A stretch of DNA of 12,907 nucleotides from Actinomycetota bacterium. Its GTDB lineage: Bacteria > Actinomycetota > Acidimicrobiia > Acidimicrobiales > Ilumatobacteraceae. The position numbers and the translations under genes are program-made. Below are positions 7,044 through 12,907 of this stretch, piece by piece (positions within the stretch are counted from its first letter, which is position 1; the number at the start of each line of letters is the position of its first letter). The stretch lies in assembly GCA_005805045.1 (NCBI GenBank), contig SYNW01000096.1:1-12907 (forward strand). Direction: 5' to 3'. The notes below the pieces were generated by a model. The model worked only from the letters and a program-made list of their open reading frames with translations. It ran no database searches and was not told where the DNA came from.

Positions 7044-8014
7044 GCGACGAACTACTCAAAGTCACTAATCTCGTCAAGAATTTTGAACTGCGTGTCGACA
7101 AAGGTGCGCGGCGTCGCAAGAGAATCGTCCAGGCCGTCACGAATGTTTCATTCTCCGTAGCCAAAGGTCAGACACTGGGTTTAGTGGGTGAGTCCGGTTC
7201 TGGAAAAACAACAGTCGGTCGCTGTATTTTGCGATTGATCGAGCCGACATCGGGCAGCGTGCATTTTGAGGGCCAAGAACTGGGCTCGCTGAAATTCGAA
7301 GAAATGCGGGCACTGCGTCGAAAGATGCAGATCGTATTTCAAGATCCGTTTGCATCGCTTGATCCAAAGTTGACTGTGGGTGCATCAATTTCTGAACCGC
7401 TGAACGTGCAGGGCGTGCCAGGCGACCATGCTGACAAAGTCCTCGAGTTGCTCGAGTTGGTGGGCCTTTCGGCTGATCATGCACAGCGGTTTCCCCATGA
7501 GTTTTCGGGTGGTCAGCGTCAACGAATTGGTGTCGCCCGTGCGTTGGCACTCAATCCTGCGCTAATTGTTTTGGACGAACCAGTTTCGGCGCTAGATGTC
7601 AGTATTCAAGCCGGCATCGTAAACCTTTTTGAAGATCTGCAATCAAGGCTCGGCATGAGCTATGTCTTCATTGCGCACGACTTGTCGGTTGTGCGTCATA
7701 TTGCTGATCGTGTGGCGGTGATGTATCTCGGCAAGATCGTTGAGATCGGTGACCAAGAAGCCGTGTACTCGAATCCGACACATCCGTACACGAAGGCATT
7801 GTTGTCTGCTGTGCCAGTGCCTGACCCAAAGACCGAACGTGCGCGAAACCGAATCATGCTCGAGGGTGATGTGCCGTCACCAGTCAACCCACCGTCTGGA
7901 TGCCGTTTTCGCACGCGCTGCTGGAAGGCACAAGAAGTTTGCGCACAAGAAGAGCCGATGCTTACCGTGCGTCCGAGCGGTCAGATGTCGGCCTGCCATT
8001 TTCCTGAGTCTTAA
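7040..8014 (+). CDS. Peptide-type ABC transporter ATP-binding protein, DppF/OppF family
   Basis: This is the second ATPase of the importer. The 324-residue protein shows Walker A GESGSGKTT (K56), Q-loop FQDPFASLDP (Q101), signature FSGGQRQRIGVARAL (155-169), Walker B IVLDEP with E180, and switch H213 (IAHDLSVV). A basic insert before the first core strand (DKGARRRKRIVQAV) is usual for the F-type subunit. The C-terminal tail has PVNPPSGC and four cysteines at about 288, 294, 301 and 319, spaced as in the partner subunit. The gene starts within the stop of its neighbour (ATGA overlap) and ends 15 bases before secG. It is the last gene of the five-gene importer. Confidence 0.96.
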   Translation: MSDELLKVTNLVKNFELRVDKGARRRKRIVQAVTNVSFSVAKGQTLGLVGESGSGKTTVGRCILRLIEPTSGSVHFEGQELGSLKFEEMRALRRKMQIVFQDPFASLDPKLTVGASISEPLNVQGVPGDHADKVLELLELVGLSADHAQRFPHEFSGGQRQRIGVARALALNPALIVLDEPVSALDVSIQAGIVNLFEDLQSRLGMSYVFIAHDLSVVRHIADRVAVMYLGKIVEIGDQEAVYSNPTHPYTKALLSAVPVPDPKTERARNRIMLEGDVPSPVNPPSGCRFRTRCWKAQEVCAQEEPMLTVRPSGQMSACHFPES

Positions 8015-8017
8015 AGG

Positions 8018-8023
8018 TAGAAT
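8018..8023 (+). promoter_or_regulatory. Possible -10 box just before secG
   Basis: TAGAAT ends seven bases before the GTG of secG, the distance expected for a leaderless or nearly leaderless transcript. No good -35 hexamer is seen (the 17-bp position reads TGCCAT). AAAGG at 8013-8017 could instead be a distant ribosome site, so this is a weak call. If real, secG and the tRNA could be transcribed apart from the importer. Confidence 0.25.
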
Positions 8024-8029
8024 TCTGGC

Positions 8030-8269
8030 GTGCGAAATATAATGACCTACGTCACGATCGTGATCAACGTCGTGGCGATGCTCTCGATGATCGTTGGCGT
8101 GTTGCTGCACAGTGGTCGGGGTGGCGGTCTGTCGGACATGTTCGGTGGTGGCGGAGGAGCGGCGCTCGGTTCTGCGGCGGCTGAGCGAAATCTCAACAAA
8201 ATTACGACCGTTTTCGCGCTCGTTTGGGTGATTACTGTTATCGCGTTGGGGTTGTTGCTGACAAACTAG
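8030..8269 (+). CDS. secG: Preprotein translocase subunit SecG
   Basis: SecG is the small membrane subunit that assists SecYE and SecA in moving proteins across the cytoplasmic membrane. The 79-residue product has two hydrophobic helices (about YVTIVINVVAMLSMIVGVLL and TTVFALVWVITVIALGLLLT). Between them is the family loop HSGRGGGLSDMFGGGGGAA, which is diagnostic. GTG 8030 gives MRNIMTYV; ATG 8042 is the alternative and would only remove four residues. In Actinobacteria secG commonly follows tpiA; here the importer genes lie in between. A tRNA-Leu gene follows, as it does in E. coli. Confidence 0.93.
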   Translation: MRNIMTYVTIVINVVAMLSMIVGVLLHSGRGGGLSDMFGGGGGAALGSAAAERNLNKITTVFALVWVITVIALGLLLTN

Positions 8270-8286
8270 ATAGATTTTTAGTGCAA

Positions 8287-8370
8287 GTCGGAGTGGCGAA
8301 ATTGGCAGACGCACCAGCTTAAGGGGCTGGCGCTCGTAAGGGCGTAGGGGTTCAAGTCCCCTCTTCGACA
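8287..8370 (+). tRNA. tRNA-Leu, anticodon AAG
   Basis: An 84-base type II tRNA folds fully. The acceptor stem pairs 8287-8293 (GTCGGAG) with 8363-8369 (CTTCGAC, one G-U), with discriminator A8370. The D stem is GCG/CGC around AAATTGGCAGA. The anticodon stem CCAGC/GCTGG (8314-8318, 8326-8330) encloses the loop TTAAGGG. The variable arm is CGCTC-GTAA-GGGCG, and the T arm is AGGGG-TTCAAGT-CCCCT. Loop positions 34-36 read AAG, followed by G37, as expected for leucine CUN decoders. The long variable arm and A73 fit leucine. CCA is not encoded (CAA follows). A34 is unusual, since most bacteria have GAG here; see findings. Confidence 0.95.
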
Positions 8371-8405
8371 CAAATAAGTTGTCGCGAGTTATACATGGTG
8401 ATCAG

Positions 8406-8422
8406 CAAGGCGTTTTGCCTTG
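8406..8422 (+). terminator. Small hairpin after the tRNA, possible weak terminator
   Basis: CAAGGC (8406-8411) pairs perfectly with GCCTTG (8417-8422) around the loop GTTTT. The next T-run (CTTTT near 8432-8436) is about ten bases away rather than adjacent, so termination would be inefficient. It may only mark the boundary between the tRNA transcript and the MFS gene that starts at 8455. Nothing else is visible in the 84-base gap. Confidence 0.3.
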
Positions 8423-8454
8423 ACGAGTAATCTTTTGTAAGTGGAAGTTCATTC

Positions 8455-9711
8455 GTGACGCATTCAAGTGTTGATCGAGTTGCGTTGCAGAAACGAACTC
8501 TGCGAGTTTTGGTCGTCGGTCAAGTTGTTGCGGCCGCTGCGTTATCGGCAGCGGTGACCGTTGGTGCTTTTGTGATTCAAGATATTCTCGGGCAAGAAAC
8601 GCCGTGGGGCGGTATTTCGAGCGCTACTTTTACGATGGGTTCGGCGTTCATGTCGCAAGTACTTGCGCGAAAAATGAGTCGCAAAGGTCGAAGAGTCGGT
8701 CTTCAATACGGTTACTCGCTCGCCATTGCGGGCGGATTAATTGCTGGATTCGCTGTCAATCGCGGTTCGTTGTCGTTATTCATTTTGGGTTTGTTTCTCT
8801 ATGGCTCAGGGCAGGCATCAAATTTGCTTTCGCGATACGCAGCGATGGACTTAGCCGCACCTGATGAACGAAGTCAGGCAATGAGCTATATCTTGTTCGG
8901 CTCGACTTTTGGCGCCGTGTTCGGCCCGGTATTGATCAGACCAGCGCAAGATTTTGGTGTGGATGTCTTCGGCTGGTCGCTGTATACGGGTCCGTGGATT
9001 GCATCAGCATGTTTTTTCGGGTTTGCGTTGACTAACGTCGCAGCGCGGTTGCGTCCAGATCCGCTTGAGGTAAGTGGTGGTCTGATTTCGCAACAGGGTG
9101 TCGGCGTAGTTACGCCAAATCTAGGTGCGGCGCTACGTACGATAGGTGGCATTCGCAACGCACGTGTCGCACTTTCAGCGATGGTGATCTCGCAAGTCAC
9201 GATGGTCGCAGTGATGACGATGACGCCAGTTCATCTAAAACTTCATGGTCACGAAGATGTGAGCCCGTATGTTATTTCCCTACATATTGCAGGCATGTTC
9301 GCATTTAGTCCGTTAGTCGGCAAGTTCACCGACCGTCGCGGAAAATTATTGTCGATTTCCGTCGGTGGCCTATTGCTTGTATCGGCGACGGTGATGGCGG
9401 CACTCGCTGGCGAAGAAGCGACACTGTTATGGCCATCGCTGTGGCTGCTCGGTATCGGCTGGAGTTTCGGGCTGATTGGCGGGTCGAGTCTGCTGGTCGA
9501 GTCTGTTCCTGAGAGTTCGCGTGTGACGGTTCAGGGCGCCGCTGATTTAATGATGAGTTTCTGTGGTGGAGTGGCTGGATTCTCAAGCGGGTTCATTCGA
9601 AAAGCGTTTGGGTTTCACATGCTCAGCAACTTGGGTACTGTTCTGGCGATTTCGCTGGTGATTATTGGTATTAGAAGATTTGCCACTGCGAGTCGGGTGT
9701 TGCGGTCGTGA
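8455..9711 (+). CDS. Major facilitator superfamily transporter, substrate unknown
   Basis: The 418-residue protein has about twelve hydrophobic segments in two halves separated by a polar central loop (roughly residues 200-235, ARLRPDPLEVSGGLISQQG onward). It should be a cytoplasmic-membrane secondary transporter or exporter. Loop 8-9 carries the classic MFS motif A form GKFTDRRGKLLS. The equivalent loop 2-3 has a divergent version, ARKMSRKGRRVGL. Segment 4 to 5 has NLLSRYAAMDLAAPDERSQAMS and GAVFGP, common in drug- or sugar-efflux-like MFS_1 members. GTG 8455 is supported by GGAAG at 8443-8447. Its last bases GTGA overlap the start of the oxidase gene, so the two are probably co-translated and may share a metabolite. 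No substrate-specific motif is recognised. Confidence 0.88.
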   Translation: MTHSSVDRVALQKRTLRVLVVGQVVAAAALSAAVTVGAFVIQDILGQETPWGGISSATFTMGSAFMSQVLARKMSRKGRRVGLQYGYSLAIAGGLIAGFAVNRGSLSLFILGLFLYGSGQASNLLSRYAAMDLAAPDERSQAMSYILFGSTFGAVFGPVLIRPAQDFGVDVFGWSLYTGPWIASACFFGFALTNVAARLRPDPLEVSGGLISQQGVGVVTPNLGAALRTIGGIRNARVALSAMVISQVTMVAVMTMTPVHLKLHGHEDVSPYVISLHIAGMFAFSPLVGKFTDRRGKLLSISVGGLLLVSATVMAALAGEEATLLWPSLWLLGIGWSFGLIGGSSLLVESVPESSRVTVQGAADLMMSFCGGVAGFSSGFIRKAFGFHMLSNLGTVLAISLVIIGIRRFATASRVLRS

Positions 9712-11030
9712 ATATCGACGCTGAGATTGTCTCGCGCAAGACGAGTTGGTCGAACTGGGCCGGCAATCAACGCGCAGAAGATGTTTCATTGTTCAGGCCC
9801 AGAACTGAAGAACAGCTTCAGAAGATAGTTCGACACGCGGTAGCGAGCAACAAGCGGGTAAAGGCCGTGGGTTCAGGGCACAGTTTCACGGCAATCGGGA
9901 TCGCCGAAGAAATTCTGGTTGACTTGTCGAACTACGACGCTGTCGTTTCTGTGGACAAAGCCAGGAACACGGTCACTGCGCAGGCTGGTATTCAGTTGTC
10001 GAAGCTCAATCAAGTGTTGCATCAGAACGGTTTGGCGATGCAGAATCTCGGTGACATTGCATATCAGACGATTGCAGGTGCAATTTCGACTTCGACTCAC
10101 GGCACCGGCATCAACTTCACTGGTATTGCCAACCAAGTCACAGCATTGCGTATGGTGCTGGCCGACTCATCTGTGGTTGATTGTTCGCTCGACTCGAATG
10201 CCGAGTTGTTTAATTGTGCGAGAGTGGGTCTTGGCGCTCTTGGTCTAATCAGCACGGTCACGCTTCAGTTAGTACCTGCATTCAACTTGAAAGTAATTGA
10301 AGAACCGATGCGCGTCGACGAACTACTGACGAATCTCGATCGACACGTTTCAGAAAACGATCACTTCGAGTTTTTTTGGGTGCCGCACACGGGTTGGGCG
10401 TTGACGAAACGAAATAATCGCACGACCGATGCTGTGCAACCGATGAGCAGACTGTCACATTGGTATTCAAAGACACTGATGGAGAACTATGCATTCGGCG
10501 CCGTGTGCCTGCTGGGTCGGGCAAAACCCTCGCTCATCCCTAAATTGGCCAAGGCTTTACCGTCCTCAGGGCGCAACGAATACTGCGATGCGAGTTACAA
10601 AATTTTTGCCAGCAAACGAATTGTCAAATTTTACGAGATGGAGTATGCGATTCCGCGCGAGGCATGTGTGGAAGCGTTGAATCGAGTGCGTAGAATGGTG
10701 TCAGATAGTGGGTTCTTCCTGAATTTTCCTGTTGAGGTTCGCTTTACAGCCCCAGATGAGATTCCGCTAAGTACAGCGAGTAATCGAGAATCCGCTTATA
10801 TCGCGGTTCACATTTATAAAGGGATGAACTACGTGCCATATTTCAAAGAAGTTGAATCAATCATGAACTCATATCAAGGTAGACCGCATTGGGGTAAGTT
10901 GCACTTTCAAAACGCGCAAACTCTTGCACCGCGATACCCACAATGGGATGTTTTTCAGGGCGTGCGCAACTTGGTCGATCCGAATCGGGTTTTCTCCAAC
11001 AGATACACAGAGATTGTGCTGGGTAAATAA
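9708..11030 (+). CDS. FAD-linked aldonolactone / alditol oxidase (D-arabinono-1,4-lactone oxidase family)
   Basis: The protein belongs to the VAO-type FAD-binding oxidoreductases that act on sugar lactones or alditols (L-gulonolactone dehydrogenase, arabinonolactone oxidase, alditol oxidase). The FAD-binding N-terminal domain shows SLFRPRTEEQLQKIVRHAV and then VKAVGSGHSFTAIG. H58 in GSGHSF is where some relatives bind FAD covalently. Next come DLSNYDAVVSVD, AGAISTSTHGTG and GLGALGLISTVTLQL. The C-terminal ALO domain ends with HWGKLHFQNAQTLAPRYPQW, then DPNRVFSNRYTEIVLG. At 440 residues it is of normal length. The GTG start sits in the stop of the MFS gene (4-nt overlap). Which sugar it uses, and whether oxygen or another acceptor takes the electrons, cannot be told from sequence. 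Confidence 0.92.
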   Translation: MNIDAEIVSRKTSWSNWAGNQRAEDVSLFRPRTEEQLQKIVRHAVASNKRVKAVGSGHSFTAIGIAEEILVDLSNYDAVVSVDKARNTVTAQAGIQLSKLNQVLHQNGLAMQNLGDIAYQTIAGAISTSTHGTGINFTGIANQVTALRMVLADSSVVDCSLDSNAELFNCARVGLGALGLISTVTLQLVPAFNLKVIEEPMRVDELLTNLDRHVSENDHFEFFWVPHTGWALTKRNNRTTDAVQPMSRLSHWYSKTLMENYAFGAVCLLGRAKPSLIPKLAKALPSSGRNEYCDASYKIFASKRIVKFYEMEYAIPREACVEALNRVRRMVSDSGFFLNFPVEVRFTAPDEIPLSTASNRESAYIAVHIYKGMNYVPYFKEVESIMNSYQGRPHWGKLHFQNAQTLAPRYPQWDVFQGVRNLVDPNRVFSNRYTEIVLGK

Positions 11031-11032
11031 TC

Positions 11033-12217
11033 ATGAAAACTTTCATTGATCTGGGTGTGCCAAAAAAATATGCCGACAACTTGACGGCTCGGGGCATTAC
11101 CGCACCATTTGAAATTCAAGAGGCAACACTGCCCGATGGCCTGGCGGGTTTAGACGTGTGTGGAAAAGCACCCACTGGCTCAGGCAAGACAATCGCCTTT
11201 GGTCTGGTGCTGGCGTTGCGATTGCAGAAATCAAAGTCTGGCCAACCGGGTGGATTGGTTTTGGTACCGACGCGCGAACTGGCGATTCAAGTAGCCAAAG
11301 AAATCGGCATTTTGTGCGTCGGTAGCGATTTGCGCGTGGCCTCGGTGTATGGCGGCGCGGGATACGGGCCACAAGTCAAAGCGGTGCGCGGTGCGAGCAT
11401 CATCGTCGCGACTCCGGGCCGATTGGAAGACTTGCTCGAGCGACGCGACATGTCGCTCAGTTCAGTGACGATTGCGGTTCTCGACGAGGCAGATCGAATG
11501 TCAGACATGGGATTCTTGCCAGCGGTGCGTCGAATTCTGCGGGCGCTACCAAAGCAGCGTCAGGTGATGCTATTTTCTGCAACACTTGACGGCGATATTT
11601 CACAGGTCGTCAAGGAGTTTCAGAATAATCCGAAGCGTCATGAATCAAAATCTCAAGAGGCCGAACCAGATATCGATCATAAATTCTGGATCGTCGGTCG
11701 CAACGACCGTGTCCAGACCATTGCGCAACTGGTCAATACTTACGAGCGGATCATTTTATTTAGTCGAACCAAACACGGTTGCGATCGTTTGGCCAAGCAA
11801 CTTGACAACGCGGGCGTGCGCTCGTCAGTGATTCACGGCAACAAGAGCCAGGCCCAGCGTGAGCGATCGCTCGAAGAATTCAGGCGTGGAAAGTCGAATG
11901 TTCTGGTAGCGACCGATGTTGCTGCACGCGGCATTCATATCGACGATGTACCGTGCGTCGTGCACTTTGACCCGCCGGCGGATCACAAGGATTACATTCA
12001 TCGCTCGGGTCGTACGGGTCGCGCTGGCTCGAAAGGTGTCGTCATTTCATTGGTGGATCCTTCGCAGAAACGATCGGTGAGCAAACTGGCACGAGACGCA
12101 GGCGTCGGTGCCGATTTTGTCGCACCAGAGTTTGGACCAGCCGATCCAGATCAGATCGAAGCCCGACCGGGCGAACTCGGTGGGGTCTTGCTCAGTATCG
12201 GTGCTTCAGGCGAATAA
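11033..12217 (+). CDS. DEAD-box ATP-dependent RNA helicase
   Basis: It is a two-domain RNA-unwinding ATPase likely acting in ribosome assembly or RNA turnover. Over 394 residues it shows the Q-motif region (F4 and GITAPFEIQ, Q29), motif I APTGSGKT (K52), PTRELA, TPGR, DEAD at 151-154 (VLDEADRMSDMGF), SAT at 182-184, IILFSRTKHGCDRL, ATDVAARGIHIDDV and HRSGRTGRAG (from H323). The core is complete, and there is almost no C-terminal extension, which resembles short RhlE-type actinobacterial helicases. An RNA-binding DbpA domain is absent. It begins two bases after the oxidase stop. No ribosome site beyond GGTAAATAA is evident, so coupling with the upstream gene is likely. It faces a convergent gene 3 nt away. 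Confidence 0.95.
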   Translation: MKTFIDLGVPKKYADNLTARGITAPFEIQEATLPDGLAGLDVCGKAPTGSGKTIAFGLVLALRLQKSKSGQPGGLVLVPTRELAIQVAKEIGILCVGSDLRVASVYGGAGYGPQVKAVRGASIIVATPGRLEDLLERRDMSLSSVTIAVLDEADRMSDMGFLPAVRRILRALPKQRQVMLFSATLDGDISQVVKEFQNNPKRHESKSQEAEPDIDHKFWIVGRNDRVQTIAQLVNTYERIILFSRTKHGCDRLAKQLDNAGVRSSVIHGNKSQAQRERSLEEFRRGKSNVLVATDVAARGIHIDDVPCVVHFDPPADHKDYIHRSGRTGRAGSKGVVISLVDPSQKRSVSKLARDAGVGADFVAPEFGPADPDQIEARPGELGGVLLSIGASGE

Positions 12218-12220
12218 TTT

Positions 12221-12907
12221 TTACAGACAAATATCTTGCGGACGAATCGGTACGCGAGTTAGTTCTCTGCCTGTGGCGTTGCGAATCGCCGCGGCGATTG
12301 CTGGCGTTACTGAAATGCAAGGTGGCTCGCCGATACCTTTCGCGCCGAGCGGAGCCTGCGGTTCTGGTTCTTCAATCATTATCGCGACGACCGTTGGTGC
12401 GTCGAGTGTGGTTGGCAACAAATAGTCGGTGAAACTTGGGTTGCGCATCTTGCCGTTGTCGAGCACGATCTCTTCCATCACTGCGAGGCCTAGACCTTGG
12501 GCGATACCGCCTTCGATTTGACCCAATGCGGCAGTTGGGTTGAGTACGCGACCGACATCTTGTGCCGTAGCAATCTGGATCACTTTAACCAGCCCAAGTT
12601 CGACGTCGACATCCACGACAGCGCGATGGGCCACGAAAGCAAACGCAACATGGCAGTTACCTTGGCCATTTTCGTCCAGTTCTTCGGTCTGGCGATGATG
12701 ATGCTCGAACGTCTCTTCGATTGAAATGCCGGTTGAAGCCTCGGCGACGCTGATGCGGAAATCGCCGATCATGTCCACGACATCGGTATCTTCGATAACC
12801 AATCTCAGTGGATCGATCTTGTACTTGTTTCCGACATGTTCGAACAGACGCTGGCGAACGAGGCGACAAGCGCCGTCAACTGCGCCACCGCTCATCCAAG
12901 TTTGGCG
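12221..12907 (-). CDS. Molybdopterin-binding subunit of xanthine dehydrogenase / aldehyde oxidase family, C-terminal part (5' end outside window)
   Basis: This is the large-subunit tail of a molybdenum hydroxylase, which oxidises purines, aldehydes or N-heterocycles using water. About 228 residues are visible; the frame is open to the window edge (RQTW precedes MSGGAVDGACRLVRQRL), so the methionine at 12895 is internal. The family order is seen: VDVDVELGLVKVIQIATAQD with GRVLNP, then GQIEGGIAQGLGLAVMEE, then NPSFTDYLLPTTLDAP, then GAKGIGEPPCISVTPAIAAA. The Glu in GIGEPP matches the active-site glutamate of xanthine oxidase. The style is closest to bacterial PucD/CoxL-like xanthine dehydrogenases, but the substrate cannot be fixed. 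Small and FAD subunits would be sought outside the window. The gene converges on the helicase. Confidence 0.93.
   Translation of the reverse strand, partial: RQTWMSGGAVDGACRLVRQRLFEHVGNKYKIDPLRLVIEDTDVVDMIGDFRISVAEASTGISIEETFEHHHRQTEELDENGQGNCHVAFAFVAHRAVVDVDVELGLVKVIQIATAQDVGRVLNPTAALGQIEGGIAQGLGLAVMEEIVLDNGKMRNPSFTDYLLPTTLDAPTVVAIMIEEPEPQAPLGAKGIGEPPCISVTPAIAAAIRNATGRELTRVPIRPQDICL

Noticed and set aside
8271..8276. TAGATT as -10 box of a tRNA promoter
   Set aside because: The hexamer is acceptable, but the candidate -35 elements (TTGGGG, TTGTTG) give spacings of 19 and 13; co-transcription with secG is at least as likely.
7877..8371. 164-residue open frame on the minus strand
   Set aside because: It runs antisense through the end of the ATPase gene, secG and the tRNA, has no recognisable family features and is rich in Arg/His/Asn as expected for a shadow frame.
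1..12907. CRISPR array, insertion sequence, prophage or toxin-antitoxin genes
   Set aside because: No repeat-spacer pattern, transposase motif, terminal inverted repeats or phage genes were seen; all long frames are housekeeping or metabolic.

Overview
This 12.9 kb window is chromosomal DNA of a bacterium, most likely a moderate-GC actinobacterium. The gap-pgk-tpiA order leading towards secG, frequent GTG and TTG starts, 1-11 nt gene overlaps and a lipoprotein of the type AACGGSDDEATEE fit Actinobacteria. The style of the solute-binding protein suggests Acidimicrobiia (freshwater or marine relatives of Ilumatobacter). That placement is inference from gene order and protein style, not a computed phylogeny.

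Layout. (1) 1-2191, plus strand: the lower-glycolysis run gap (3' end only), pgk and tpiA, tightly packed and probably translationally coupled. (2) 2302-8014, plus strand: a complete five-gene peptide-type ABC importer, made of a lipoprotein binding protein, two permeases and two ATPases. A strong intrinsic terminator or attenuator lies between the binding-protein gene and the first permease. The importer sits between tpiA and secG, genes that are normally close neighbours in Actinobacteria. (3) 8030-8370: secG and a type II tRNA-Leu. (4) 8455-12217, plus strand: an MFS transporter overlapping a FAD-dependent aldonolactone/alditol oxidase, then a DEAD-box RNA helicase. (5) 12221-12907, minus strand: the 3' part of a molybdopterin-binding subunit of the xanthine dehydrogenase/aldehyde oxidase family, convergent with the helicase and separated from it by 3 nt.

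The most interesting observation is the binding protein at 2302-4044. The block that normally opens the mature domain of this family (here VLGAEQWPECLNPITEC through NLLAGEAKVEV) is at the extreme C-terminus. The protein instead starts, after signal peptide and linker, at the block that normally follows it (TITYDINPAAVWEDG). The mature domain therefore looks circularly permuted. Second, the tRNA-Leu after secG has an unmistakable AAG anticodon, while the tRNA at the equivalent place in Escherichia coli (leuU) is GAG. This would need wobble A-to-I editing or is an unusual decoding solution. Smaller points are a shortened phosphoglycerate kinase, four-cysteine (possible Fe-S) tails on both transporter ATPases, and a 20-bp alternating CG/TG tract inside one of them.

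Functionally, the window joins central carbon metabolism, peptide uptake and protein export (SecG). It then moves to a sugar-lactone oxidase with a transporter, RNA remodelling, and the end of a molybdenum hydroxylase locus.
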